64,000 nt of DNA from Branchiostoma floridae (GCF_000003815.2 NW_023365881.1:288689-352688), one strand, 5' to 3'. Positions 32,860-45,290 are shown, counted from the stretch's first letter. Numbers and translations: made by a program. Notes: generated from the sequence alone by a model not told the origin.

Positions 32860-33118
32860 GAAATCTTTCACCCAAGCACTTAGTAGTGCTTTCCCCTGAC
32901 ATCCCTGCTCTCTCCATACATGCAAGATCATGGAACAGCTTCCGCGCGGAAAACGGAAAGCTCTCCTGATCCGTTAAGGCTCGCACAAACTCGTGGTTAC
33001 CACCCCCACTGAACCTTACAGCTCCATGCGGCTCTTTACTCTGCTTTACATGCAGCACCGGAATCCTGTATGAACTCCGGGACCTTGTGCTGAACACAGA
33101 TGACGTAGTTTTCCTGTT
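32860..33118 (-). pseudogene. Possible LINE ORF fragment
   Basis: A minus-strand frame reads RSRSSYRIPVLHVKQ and later FSARKLFHDLACMERAG, loosely like the basic C-terminal part of LINE reverse transcriptases. The match is weak and no catalytic motif is present. A unique host exon is an alternative. Confidence 0.25.
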
Positions 33119-34370
33119 GGTAAAAAAAATCGTGTTAGATTTGATTATGAGCGAGCTTGTGCGACGTTAGCGGAGAGTCAACCATGATCGTAGCGGTTTG
33201 TATTTCAGGTTTGGAGGATGAAAAATGAATGAAGGAACGAGTGAATGAGTAAATAATCTGAATATAAGAAGCCCGATTCCGTACATGGTGTAGCTGCTGA
33301 ACAACACTTAAATGTTATGGACTATGGACTATTTGGACATTCGAACAGCTACATTACTATTGTGTGCCATTCTATCAGGCAATTGTATTCTATTTATATG
33401 CTGAGTTTTAAACTAATTCTGTAATTAAGCTTTTAAATTATGTTGTTTTTTCAAAAGTGTAAGTGTGATCATGTTACATATGCACAAGCATAATTCAGGT
33501 AACTGAGGTTGCCTGCGAGGCCTTGTACAGAGTGTATATGTTTCCTGAATAAACCAATCATCATATAACGGGAAAATATCACCAGTTCTGTATTAAGTTT
33601 TCCACATCCAGAATTTTCCTTTGAAAACGGTGGAAAACATGCACAGAAGTTTCTTCATCGTTAAAATATTAGAATAAAAACAAAGTGCATCGTCAGATAA
33701 ATTTCAGCTTGTTTTTAAGACAAAGAAAGCTAGCCTAAGCATTCTTGGTGAAGTACTTCTCTTGTTGACCTCCTAGAAATATAGTAACGTAATTGAAATA
33801 GCTTACAGTCTATTACAGCTTTTACTGCTGATTCATACAGTGGCATTACACATCTTGTATATTGTATTGAGGAAGAGGAAATATGCACAACACTAGGATG
33901 GAGTTTACATACAGATATCCACCACGGAACACAATGCAGCTTTTCAAGAGTTCCACTTGGATGGCTGAGCACCGGTTTTGTCGCTGTTCAACGGAGCATG
34001 CTGATTGGTGAGATCCACCTTTGATCTACTTCTCATGTAAATCGATATGTCTGTAAGGAAACTGGTTCTGGTTTGGATTATTTTGATCTCCATTAGTGAC
34101 ACATGGGAGAACCCATAACACGAGTTTCACGCTGGCAGTACATGCTGTCTAACGAGATAGACTCAAATCTTACGACAAATCGATAAAAAGAAATAAGACA
34201 TACAATAAGGAACTATCTCACATTTTCTTAAGATTATGCGAACAAATAGATAAGAAGATTCAAGATGTCAACTCAGCGAAAAGACTAAGCTTTATAATCT
34301 GAAAACTGAGTTATAGTTACGAATTTCAAAATAAACTTGAAGAAAATTGATATGACTGGAATAGAAATGG
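33119..34370. other. Non-coding stretch
   Basis: No supported gene. A LINE-like 3' end (TTGCCTGCGAGGCCTTGTAC, TTTCCTGAATAAACCAATCA) lies at about 33509-33562. Confidence 0.35.
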
Positions 34371-34825
34371 AACATTTGCAAGTAAAGACATAATGTTTAC
34401 TTTCACGTGGTCTAGCATTGAGAATTATTATTCAGGTAATTCTTACTCAAATACATTCAGATATGTATCGTTACCAGCCCCTCCAGCTGTATCCTGCCAC
34501 TTGCTACATAATGTAGTAAAACACCACAGTAACCATGGTGACAGCCATCTGGCCCAGGTCAATGACCTCATTTGTTTTGGAACGGAAGAAGAAGAAAAAT
34601 AAAATTACGGGTAGTTTATTTGCAAGTTGATGCCTGGGGGCTGATTGCAAGCACAGTGTGGAAACATAAGAGTCATACATGATGTGACAATGAACAATGA
34701 TAAACAATATTGTAAAAAGAGGCTAGTCGAATACAAGTCTGTTCTGCTCGATTTTAAGAGGATCGTGGCTTTCTGTTCGTCAGTGAATGTGGGGAAGTAG
34801 GGTACTGAAATATGAATGTTTGCAT

Positions 34826-35375
34826 AGTTGATGTCGCAAGTCACATATGGCGGGCCGATAGTGTCAACAAATCTAACCAGAAACAGGCGTCTGTTAAGCG
34901 TCATGCTGAGATTGTCACACACAGAATAGGAATAATAAAAAGATGTTCCCCTGCGTGAGCTCCGGATGTCACACAGAACGGGGGTGATAAAAAACGTCCC
35001 CGTGCGTGAATTATGTTGTATTGTGTTGAATTGTTCTGCCTCATCATTCTGGTGACAAAGAAGAAGAGTGATAGACGTCACCTGATACGTCCGGAAGTTG
35101 ATTTCCTTTTTTTATATAATTTTAGGGATTAAATTGCATTGGAACATTGTTTACCTGGATGCCTTACTTTCATAAACGCACACCCTTATAGTTGTTCGTA
35201 CAGAACCCCTTGTTCGCATAGTTAATGCCAGAAGTCACATGTGGCGGGCCGATCGTGTCAACAAATCTCACCACAAACAGGCGTCTGTTAAGCGTCATGC
35301 TGAGATTGTCACACACAGAACGGGGCTGATAAAAACGTCCCCTGCGTGATATGTTGTTATTGTGTTGTGTTGGGC
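34826..35375. repeat. Direct duplication of a block of about 150 bases
   Basis: TGGCGGGCCGATAGTGTCAA ... AGCGTCATGCTGAGATTGTC at about 34848-35000 recurs at about 35240-35360 with few changes. Confidence 0.75.
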
Positions 35376-35744
35376 TCCCATGGGAAATATTTTCCAGATT
35401 TCTGTCTCATCAATTATGCAAATCATGTAATATGCAAGCTGTTGTTTACAACGTCAAGGCCATTGAATGCTTCATTACCTGTCATATATATATAGCACAT
35501 ATGTAACACGTATTGACGTGACACGTGGTGGGAATTTTAAACCTGTTTTCTACACCATTTTACATTATGACTTCACAAAAACGGCAGTCAGGACAATTAG
35601 CTTGACACATCCCTTTTGTCTTTCCTTCTTCCCTTGTATGTTCTATAAAATGTTGACAAATAATGAAAACCTCTTGTCCCTCTTCCCTAGTTTTCTTTTT
35701 TTTCTATTTTGTTATAACCCAATTAAAAACGGATCAGACGATAG

Positions 35745-35950
35745 CCTACTTGCACTAGTCTCTACCAGACTTACTACGCTGGCTATTAGAGGGAAAATAA
35801 TTTGCCAGGAGAGTTTTGCCACCAGAGGAGTTGGCCGGCAAGAGGGGAAACATGAACCTAAGCGCGGACTGACTCTCCTAGCCAATTTTTTTTCCATATT
35901 CTATGATTCCCGCACCCCCGTAGGAAGGCCTGGTGGAGGCTATACTTGCC
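35745..35950. mobile_element. Possible MITE
   Basis: TAGTCTCTACCAGACTTACT at about 35757 and, inverted, a CCACCAGGCCTTCCTACGGG-like end at about 35923-35942 suggest paired ends. The open frame across it is taken as incidental. Confidence 0.3.
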
Positions 35951-36566
35951 CCTATTCCGCCCACCAAACACAGCTTATTTTTATTCCCCGTGATTTGTTG
36001 GGAAAAAGCCGTTGTATTCACGTAATCCGTGGCGAGACGACAAAATTTTGCCTTTCACAATACTAGCGTTCTTTTGAATTCAGAGTAAAATGTTGCCCCC
36101 CCCCCCCGTTTATCAAACAGGTGTGCAGCAGCCATTAAAAAGGATAAAAAGAAAACAGTGTGTACATTTAATATGTCTATTCAGTTAATGATAATGCCAA
36201 AACAATATGAAGTGGCACTGCCCGCAACAACAAGGGAAGATCGATCAATAAACTACGGTCAAACATGCTCAAATCGACCACGCGTGGGACCGCCAAAAGC
36301 GGTCGTTTTGCACAGATGGTCGATTTGAAGAGCAGCTTTTACTTCTCTTCTATCAGCCGTTGTTCCGCTGACTAGACGTACAGTAGATAGGCATCGTCGG
36401 GTCTTTATAGCGGCGGCAGGGACAAACTTACCCAATAACGAAAGTAGGTCATTGTACAAGCTACAGGAATGCAAGGGATAGACGTCGTATAGCTCAACAC
36501 ATCGCGCTTCGGTCTTTGACTTTGACTTTATTTTATATACCGGGAATATAGGAATAAAGGAATATA

Positions 36567-36740
36567 CCGTAGAAGGCAGTTAATTGCACACCGGATAATC
36601 GCATACTTCTGTTAATTGCACGAAATCCCCAAATCCCATTGCGGTACGGTTCGGCTTAATAAATTCGCTTTGTTGCACCATTCGGTTGATTGCACGAAAT
36701 ACACTGGCAAATGGGGTGTGCAATTAAGCGGCTTCCACTG
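36567..36740. mobile_element. pogo/Tigger-like MITE flanked by TA
   Basis: The left end CCGTAGAAGGCAGTTAATTG and the right end (complement CAGTGGAAGCCGCTTAATTG) form an imperfect inverted repeat. TA dinucleotides flank both sides (36565-36566 and 36741-36742), as expected for Tc1/mariner/pogo elements. The interior repeats TTAATTGCACGAAAT-like words and has no ORF. Confidence 0.7.
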
Positions 36741-37309
36741 TATACCAGTGCTGGGGGCCCGTACAAGCCTCCCGGTATATATTCCTTTCCCGGAATATTT
36801 TCTTTTCCCGGAAAATCGCGAATACACCCCCCCATTCCCAATAAAGAATTACGCCAAGGCCCCCAAAGACCCCGTGGCTCCCTATGTAGACTGTACCTAG
36901 ACAGTTTTACTTTGTGTTCTGCCACGGAGTTTTATTGTATGTGTGACCAACATTACATACAGTATTTCAGAAAAACTATAATAGTAAAGCATTACATCTA
37001 TCGGACCAGTTCCTGGCAGACTGTACCTGGACAGAGTTCTGTTTTGGCTTCTGCTGCGAGCTTCTCGTCGGTGGAAATAAAGTTGTGGTTGTGTAAAAAG
37101 AGTCTCTTTATTCAGTGTACCAGTTTTGTTTTGTCCCCTGCCTCGGGCGACACAGACAGGCCCATCCCGCAGGCCTGATAGATAACGGGAAAAAGGACCA
37201 TTTGTGTGGCGCCAGTCTGCAATAAAACAGGATTTGTTGTACGTTCTTCGGGCGGTACGCTGCAGACGGAAGACATTTTGCTGTATTGGAGATCATTTCC
37301 TTCTTATCT

Positions 37310-38300
37310 CGGGCATTGCTGTATATCAACAGCGTTCCGAATTAGGTACCGTCTGGAGTAAGGGTCCCCAGGCTACGGACTGGTAATTCAATATCATTGC
37401 TTGTCACAGTTTCCCTCCACACAAACCATTATCGTTCTTCTCCAGATACAACTTTGTGAGAATTGGATTATATTTGACGTATTATAATTTCTTCTGTTAC
37501 AACTGTGTTAGAGTGTCATAACTTCCACTTTTTTGTCGTTGAAAAGGTTCATCAGGCATGGCTGTATATCATCCCCGTTCCGAATTAGGTACCGTCTGGA
37601 TAAAGGGTCCCCCGGCTATAGACTGGTAATTCAATATCATTGTTTTTACCGCTAGTTTTCCTTTACAACGCTTTATCGTTGTTCTCCAGGTACAACTTTG
37701 TGAGAATTGGGTTGTATTTGACGTACAGTCAAACCTGCCCAAGCGTCCACCTCTTCTCAGCGACCATGGCCACCTGGCCATTACGACCGCTTTTTTCGGT
37801 CCCGAAAATTCTTCAGTCACAACTGCGTTATTACTTCCGCATTCTTTTTCGTTGAAGAGGTTCATCAGGCATTGCTGTATATCATCCGCGTTCCGAATTA
37901 GGTATCGTCTGGAGTAAGGGTCCCCAGGCTATATGCTGGTAATTCAATATCACTGTTTCCCGCCAGTTTTCCTCTACAAACCATTATCGTCCTTCTCCAG
38001 ATACAACTTTGTTAGAATTGGGTTATTTGACGTATTATAATGTCTTCAGTCACAACTGCGTTTTTTCTTTAGTTGAAGAGATTCATCAGGCATTGCTGTA
38101 TATCAGCCGGGTTCGGAATTAGGTACCGTCTGGAGAAAGGGTCCCCTGGCTATATGCTGGTAATTCAATATCATTGTTTGTTGGGGTTTTTCCCGCCAGT
38201 TTTCCTCTACAACGCTTTATCGTTCCTCCACAGATACAACTTTGTGAGAATTTGGTTATTTTCGACGTACGATAATTTCTTCAGTCACAACTAAGACCTG
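37310..38300. repeat. Four tandem repeats of about 220-243 bases
   Basis: Copies of GGCATTGCTGTATATCA start near 37312, 37555, 37868 and 38089. Each continues with TTCCGAATTAGGTACCGTCT, TGGTAATTCAATATCA and ATACAACTTTGTGAGAATT. The second unit is longer because of an insertion (next entry). Confidence 0.85.
37725..37810. mobile_element. Insertion with a Tc1/mariner-like end inside repeat unit 2
   Basis: Sister units read TTTGACGTATTATAATTTCT. Unit 2 reads TTTGACGTACAGTCAAACCT and then about 80 bases without counterpart before TTCTTCAGTCAC. TACAGTCAAACCTG is a common mariner-like terminus. The other terminus is not clear. Confidence 0.5.
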
Positions 38301-39058
38301 AGTGTTTGCTTCAATGCCTGAATACGTAATTCAGCGCGCTACAGCGCTGCAATTTGTTTGGAGATTGAAGAAATTGGAATCAATAAACAGTCATTAGAGT
38401 ATGTGGGGAAGGACAACCTCAAGCCAACCGTTCACACTTACGCCACATCTTCAGAAAAGACGCTATTATGTATTTATTATTACTTCCACGTATTTTTGCT
38501 TCCACGTTTGTTTTGCTGGTTTTACTGATTTGAGTTGCGCAATCATTAGAAAGTCGCGTGCCATTCAGATAGCATCGCTGGGGATACAATACACCGCTTT
38601 GAGGCTAACCATAAGGGGGCTTTATATGCTTTTAAGTCAATCAATGTTACCATGGCAACGATGTAGATAAGATAATTCCTGCCCGTAGTCTATGTTAGAG
38701 TTCTTAATAAGTCGTTAAAAACGCAACAAACGATCAAATATAATAGGGTAGAGAAACATAGAGAAATATTTTGTCGTTGTTTTTTTTTTTTTTTTGCTGA
38801 GTTTAGATTTCTTCTTTCCCTTTATCCACTGACAAATAATGTCAATGGCCTGGACCAGACGGCCGTCACCATGGTTACTGGTTAAGTCGCAGACCCCTCG
38901 TGGTGTTGGATTACATCATGTAGCAAGTGGTAGGACAGAACTAAAGGGGCTGGTCATCAGATGTATGTATGTATGTGTTTGAGAAAGAACAAACTGAGCA
39001 GTAGTTTGTTAGGCTAGACCATGTGAAGGTAAACATTACCTATTTGCTTGCAAATGTT

Positions 39059-39430
39059 ACCTTTTTAGTTTTCATATTATTCATTAATAAAAGTTTATTT
39101 TACAGGACTTGTTTTTGGAGTTAATCCCACATCGGTAGAGTTAAGAAATTATTAAGCAGAACACGTTTTTGTGCTTATGTCGTCCTCGATTCATTTATAC
39201 TATTTCGCCGGACTATTTCAGTAATAAAAACAACAAAGGCAGTCCTCACAGCAAATTGATCACAAATCACTAAGTCTCGTTGGCGGCCTAGTTCTGCAAT
39301 CTTATCGAATCCTGAACATCCTGAAGGAGACGAAAAGTCCCACGTGAGTTGAGACGGAATCATCAGCAGACAACGCTGGAGAACCGGCGGTACTTCGCGG
39401 CTTGTTAATGGGGAACTAAATTGAACCCAA
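39059..39430. other. Non-coding stretch
   Basis: Nothing recognisable is seen. Confidence 0.35.
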
Positions 39431-39432
39431 TA

Positions 39433-39750
39433 GGCATGTTACACTTACATGTGTTAGCTACGTACCAATGGGCACGTTACACTTACATGTGTTAGCCCCG
39501 TACCCATGGGCATGTTACACTTACATGCGTTAGCCCCAGACGTTGTACCATTTCGCCAAATAGCAGTTACCCAATCAATTAGATACGATTTTGGAAACGG
39601 TCAGACGTTTCAGACAGCCAGCCCGTGTCTTTCGTCAGTGACACTGGAGGGATTTTGTTGGAGAGAGATTTTATATCCTAGCTGCAAATTGAACACAATA
39701 ATTGAACCGAATGGGCATGTTACACTTACATGTGTTAGCCCCAAACGCTG
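39433..39750. repeat. 38-base tandem repeat beside a scaffold gap
   Basis: GGCATGTTACACTTACATGT starts at 39433, 39471 and 39509 (period 38). A further copy at about 39713 adjoins the N run at 39758, so a longer array was probably not assembled. Confidence 0.8.
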
Positions 39751-39857
39751 CTCACTCNNNNNNNNNNNNNNNNNNNNNNNNNNNNNNNNNNNNNNNNNNN
39801 NNNNNNNNNNNNNNNNNNNNNNNNNNNNNNNNNNNNNNNNNNNNNNNNNNNNNNNNN

Positions 39858-41421
39858 AATGAATTACCATCAAAATTATGATTCAAAGGGCAAAAAAACC
39901 TACAGAATGAAAGAAGATTTCTTCTTTATCTATGAAATACGTCGAACCACTTCTCAAATGTTTGGTCGGCCTGGCTGTGGTCTTTGCCTCTAACGGAAAG
40001 GTATGTCGCATTTTGTCATGTTATAATTGACATAACAAAAGGACAGCGACCTTCTACGAGCATGAATACAAACAAACAAGTGACATATACACAAACTGAC
40101 GTGACAAAAACTAATTACTGCCCGATAAGAGAAGAAAAGAATTTCTATGTCTTTTGTCCTTGGCGTGGGGACGGATATATCTTATGTCTATTTCTAAGCG
40201 TATACGTAGGTCTTCTAAGGTAAACCTACACAGAAGGACAAGGTCATATAAGGTGGTCGGCCCCAAGCATTCGTTTGAAAAAGATTCACGGTTTTGAAGA
40301 GTCTAGATCTTCACAACGTTAGGTCATTCCGATCTGATTATGTATGTGACATAGTCTGAGCACCGCGAAATAAATGCGAGCGTGCAAATCAAAATTGCCT
40401 TCATTAAGCAATGAAAAGTCGTCAGGAAATTTGAACACATGACTGAACATATAGGAACAAGGTACTAAAGAAATTATTCATTTGTGACTTGTTAGTCTTC
40501 ATTATTTTTTCAAGTCATGGAGACGGCATATGTATATATTTGCTTATTTTGTAGCTTCTTTATAAGATTTAATATGGTCGACAACTATTTCGGCAACGCA
40601 CAAAAATTGATGCCAGCGCGGTTGGCATCCATATAATCAAGCCAATGGGGCCTTACTGGCAAATACTGAAGATATAATGCACTCATAGTCTGTGACGCTT
40701 AATAATGTCTATTGCTGTTTACTATGATGACAATTATATTGCTGTTATGTTTTATTTACAAAGTTCCTGTAGTTAATTCCGTTAATGGCCAGTTTAGCTA
40801 ATTGTCGCAGTTACGGCCAATATAATAGCATATTTCAGTTTATAATAACACCACATGAAGGAAAACATCTATTTCGTAAACAAGAAAAAACTATTTCATA
40901 AACATAAAGTAACTATTTCATAAACTACATGGCGCCACAAACTTCATCGAGGTGCCAACAAAAAATTGAAAATAATCCGGAGCTGAACGACGTCATACTT
41001 CTTATACACAGTTATGCGCAAATCTCTCAGTGCCCTTCAACTAATTTCCACGTTTAAGGAAAGACGAAATGTACACGTATATAAAGTCAACTAAAAAGCT
41101 ACAATGTAATATAAAAATTGCCTTCACTTATTTCTCATAAGAGTGAAGAGACTTGATGTAACCTTTCTACACTCATCTAACTTATATAACTCAATGTATT
41201 CAGCCCATATTGGGCGTGTATGTACAATGAAGATCATAGTATTTATCGTTATTACACCTCGTTACACTTTGACATGATAGCTATCATTTCGTAATGGAGA
41301 TATAATTCAGTTGCAAAGACCAACTAAAGCGCCCCCATCAGCGTAACCTCTCCTGTAACTAATATGTAATGTATGTAGCCTTGAAAGAAATAAGCGTTAA
41401 CAGCGACCCATGCACGTTTCT
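39858..41421. other. Non-coding stretch downstream of the sulfotransferase gene
   Basis: No gene is supported. A short repeat of AACTATTTCATAAAC lies at about 40868-40925. Confidence 0.4.
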
Positions 41422-43762
41422 TTACACAATGGTATCGGGAAAGATGAAGTCAGGGCCAGGTATGTCGTTCCCAGTGGCCCTACAGACTCCAGACATGTAG
41501 TCTCGTTCCCAGGCTCCCAGCCAGCTGGTTGGCGACGGCTTCGTCCACTTCTCATCTGGTTTCCTGGTTCTGTACAGCGAACAGGGAGGCAATACTGAAC
41601 TTATAATGCATGTCATAGTTGCCGAAAGAAAAGCCGTGTTCAACAAGACCACAGCATGCATGGGTAAAGATACTAAATCAAGAAGATCGACTGCAGTACT
41701 AAGGTCCTTCAACAGCAGACCCAAAATCAAGCATCATCGCATGGACTACAACACCTATAGCTACCCAAATACCAAATATCATAACAGTCCATCCAGCGCT
41801 TCTTAAATTAAGATATATCGCCGGAAACTGTCAAACACATGTAAAACCTATACCTCCATTTTTCAAGGTAACAATGGAATAGCCAGAAGGAATAGTCATC
41901 TTACAAAATTTGGTTTCCGATCGGTTACTTGTTACAAATGACACAGACACAAACGGCGGATGACCTACCTGACAGACAGAAACGTCCCTGCCTGGCTGTC
42001 CTTGACGAACGACTTCTTCATCTTCTCCGTTTCTTCTCCATCTTCGCCAGGATTCCACTTCAGCCCGAGCCTATTCAGTAGCAATAGCAGTGTCTTCTCT
42101 TTCCCTCTTGCCAAGGCGCTGTAGTGAAGCAGGCAGTGGAAGAAGTACTCCGGATGCATCTTCTGTAACTCCAGAGCACGCTGCATCGCGCCAACCCATA
42201 AGGTCGCCGTGTAGAAGATGCTGCTTCCGTAAAAAACGTCGGAGAATTTTGCGTCATCTCCGAAACATCGGAAGTAGTTGGGTATCAGTGGTGCCCACCT
42301 CAACAGTCCAAGCCGTACCAAAGCCCGCACGAGGGAATATAGAACTTTGCTTTTGAACCACAATCTTATCCACGATTCAAAGCACTCCATCCCGTTCCTA
42401 TACAGGAATATGTTCTTTGCAGACGGGAAGGCCCGGTACATCAAGTCGCCGATCAGCAGAACATCAAATTTCAGCTTGTACATGATGACATCCCGGTGAC
42501 GAGGATCTGCCGTCATGAGGTGGTAATTCAGCAGGGTGACGACATTCGTTAAGAGCTTCACCATGTCGTCCTCGTCTGACGCGACAGCCGAGCGCGCCGC
42601 GGGGTTGGGAGAGACATCTTTGTTCTGTCGGGCACGTCTGGACCGGAGCACTGCCATGTTGATGACGGAGAATACCTCGGGTTCGTTGGCTGCTTGAGCA
42701 ACTGAAGTGGCTTCGACAGCTCGTGTGAGGAGGGTGGAACCACATCTTCCTGTGAGAAAACAACAACAACAAAAACATGGGTTCACGTTGGCTAATGTAC
42801 GAGCTTTAGTTTAACTAACAAACAAAGAAACAAAGAAATATCTATCTATCTATCTATTATATTGAAGTTTCAGTATAACGTTTTATGTAACTGGCTTTTG
42901 CCTTATTGTTGTAATTAAAGATCAAGAACAGTCTTACCGGTATTGTAGACGAAGACATTCTGCACATGCGCAACCTTGTGACGAATGGCATCTGCAACAT
43001 CTTGGAGATGTGAAAACGGAATGGAAAGGACCTCAGAGGCACTACGTCTTTGACCCTATTGGAAAGAAAAGATGCATCTTTTGTTTTTGTCTTTGCAACA
43101 TGACCTGTGATACTTCTCGTTGTCAATTGGATTAAATCAGATTCACAAAAACAAACATTCCCAAAGCTACATGGCGGTTTAAAGGTAAACTCCTTGTCTA
43201 AAAGGGCAACATAATCAGACCATAAACCTTTCATAATTTGCATAATTCTTGTACTGTAATGTACGCACCTCGCGAAAGAACGGGTGATCTTTAAGATCGA
43301 TTCCGTCCACCGGTCTCACCAACACTACCGACTCTTGTTCCCAGTCAATGCTGTACACAGAAAACTCGTTCCCGCGGCTTGTGAAGAACCCCACCACGTC
43401 GTTCACCGGTTCCATGTTTTCCAGGGGCACGAAATCGTCCAGGGAGTTCAGCGCTAACTGGATTTTTCTCTTCTTCGGTTCAACCCTCCTCGTGTAAGAT
43501 AGGAATTGTTTCTCCTACGGTTAAAGAACAGGGAACAACGTAAGAGTCTACGAAATCTAAAGATTTTAGAGAAGCCTACAATTTCGTTTTTCACAAATGC
43601 GAACATTTTCTTAACGAATATATAAGAAAAAGTACCGTTACGAACCTTCGGCCAAGGAGACTGAACTGTCCGGGTCGTCAGGTAGAAGGCGCCGGCAGCG
43701 ATCCCGACTGCTGTGGCGGCAGCCATTCCCCACATGACGCCGGTCGACAACTTCTTTCTCAT
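41422..43762 (-). CDS. Membrane-anchored sulfotransferase-like protein, five exons
   Basis: The model is complement(join(41422..41569, 41969..42749, 42938..43055, 43269..43514, 43646..43762)), 469 residues. All four introns have GT..AG ends and matching phases (0, 0, 1, 2). Exon 1 encodes MRKKLSTGVM and a hydrophobic segment at about residues 10-29, a signal anchor consistent with a type II Golgi protein. Exons 3-4 join to give VFVYNTGRCGSTLL (residues about 153-166), the 5'-phosphosulfate loop that binds PAPS. KNIFLYRNGMECFESW (about residues 272-287) is the 3'-phosphate loop with its Arg and Ser. The C-terminus ends in GPDFIFPDTIV. The family transfers sulfate from PAPS to an acceptor. The acceptor is unknown. 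No frameshift is seen. Confidence 0.85.
42843..42858. repeat. CTAT microsatellite in a sulfotransferase intron
   Basis: A short run of TATC/CTAT units lies in the intron between exons 3 and 4. Confidence 0.7.
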
Positions 43763-43984
43763 GGCCCAAACTGACAGAGATGCAAACTCTTAAATTTGAT
43801 GGATACAACTAGCAACGGTCCTTATAATCTGAATAGGATAAAAGGGGTGTGAGGACTTGTTGATTTATAGTTTGGTGCAACCTTTTCGACATTCAAATGT
43901 CAAGGACGCCGGAGGGTCTGCATGACTTTTCCCGTGAGGCAAAGCGATCGAACTAGCTCTTTTAGTTCGTTCTGTTGGACGTCG

Positions 43985-44228
43985 ACCCTTGTAGTGAAGG
44001 TATATATAGTTTCTGTGGCATGATATACTTTTACAAGGAGGGGTTGCTAGCCCTTCTCCTTTATTGTGTTCGAAGCACCTCCTCGAACACGGGACTTAAT
44101 ATTTACGTCCCTTCCGAAGGACGAATGCAGCCCCAACCGAGATGTCCTTCCCAACATTGAACCTGGCATCAGAGGAACCAGGAGCTCAACTGTGAGGCTG
44201 CTACCAGTTGAGCTACAGGAACATCCCC
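43985..44228 (-). mobile_element. tRNA-derived SINE (copy 1)
   Basis: On the minus strand GGGGATGTTCCTGTAGCTCA is followed by box A-like TAGCTCAACTGGTAGCAG, box B-like GGTTCAATGTT and the body GGGCTGCATTCGTCCTTCGG. The same body style occurs in copy 2. The cloverleaf is not intact, so this is not a functional tRNA gene. Confidence 0.6.
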
Positions 44229-44957
44229 TTTTTTAATCGTAGCCAGTCCGCTCTAAGTCAAATCAAATTCAACTCAGTACATTATTCGTAAAGCGTAATT
44301 GGTCGCTCTACTTCCATATGATTTATTATCCAGAATTCATCGTTATAATACTTGCTATGGACAAGTTCTCCGTATCGCGTATACGTAGCCTTAAGAAAGA
44401 TGGCGCAAGTCAAGTTTTACCACCAAAGATACCAATGCTATGCCTGTAGACTCTCACGCCCCAATGACATTACCTCGAAGCGTCCCTACGATGGTAGTTT
44501 ACCTTACAAACATAGCCGGGGACTTTGAGTTTGACCCTCGCTAATATATCTTATACTTTCTTTCCAATAGAACGGCGCTCTCGTCGCGCTCTCTCTGCGA
44601 CCTAAAATTTGACAGATCGCTCAACGAATTCTGTAGTGAAGAAACGAATCTTTTTACATTTTGTGTGTTTTGTTGTCTCCTCAGTCACACTTTTTCGTTT
44701 TGTATGATATACCCAGTGTGAAAGCGAGGGATACACATATCCTATGTAGGTCGCAGTGAGAGCGCAGCGTCTAGTGGAAAGAGAACCATGCAAACATAGC
44801 CAGGGGCTGTACATGTCTTGATTCTTTAAATGTTTACCTTTGAGTTTGACTTTGAGTTCGACCCTCGCTAAAATTAGTAAGAAGGTTATGTTTTCGTTGT
44901 CATTTGTTTGTGGTTAGTTGGTCTATATATAGTTTGTTTGTTGCCAGCAAAACTCGA
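44229..44957. other. Non-coding stretch between SINEs
   Basis: No gene is supported. Two short related phrases (ACATAGCC..GGGG.CTG and TTTGAGTTTGACCCTCGCTA / TTTGAGTTCGACCCTCGCTA at about 44527 and 44855) indicate a small duplication. Confidence 0.4.
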
Positions 44958-45290
44958 GAGTGAGTGTGTGAGGTAACGGCGGGGTGTTTGGCCCATAACC
45001 TAGAGACCCTGGGTTCCAATCCATTCATATGCCATCGATCTTGTGCCCTTGGAAAAGACACCTTACTCGACTTTCCTAACTTCACCCAGGTGAAAATGAT
45101 ACCTAGCATCGGTTAGGTCCGTCCCTCAGATAGGACGTTAAATGGAGGTCCCATGTTTCAGAAGAGGTACATCTCAAGTACGTTGAAGAAACCATCACAA
45201 TTGTCGAAAAGAGTAGGGGTCTTCCTCGATGTGGGTGGTTCAAAACCTACCGTTCTATGGCCGCTATTGTATTGAGGTTACTGCGAATGG
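44958..45290 (+). mobile_element. tRNA-derived SINE (copy 2)
   Basis: Box B-like GGGTTCCAATCCA is at about 45010. It is followed by CTTGTGCCCTTGGAAAAGAC, ACTTCACCCAGGTGAAAATG and GATAGGACGTTAAATGGAGG, a body that recurs inverted at 49520-49672. Confidence 0.65.

Larger units (their letters stand above)
34371..39058. mobile_element. 4.7 kb structure with long terminal inverted repeats
   Basis: The left arm 34371-34600 (AACATTTGCAAGTAAAGACA ... CTACATAATGTAG ... GAAGAAGAAG) is inverted at about 38806-39058 (CTACATCATGTAG ... CTTGCAAATGTT). Similarity extends over about 230-250 bases with substitutions and indels. The interior carries no transposase. It has duplicated blocks, a pogo-like MITE and tandem repeats. 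It may be a large non-autonomous DNA transposon or two copies of one repeat in opposite orientation. Confidence 0.55.

Noticed and set aside
35467-36066. 199-residue plus-strand ORF
   Set aside because: It spans a probable MITE and AT-rich DNA and has no domain or splice support.
42075-42778. Other-frame ORFs over the sulfotransferase exon 4
   Set aside because: The frame with GRCGSTLL, YRN and matching splice phases is clearly the coding one.
44150-44228. Functional tRNA gene
   Set aside because: Box A- and box B-like strings are present, but the acceptor and anticodon stems do not pair well and a SINE body follows.
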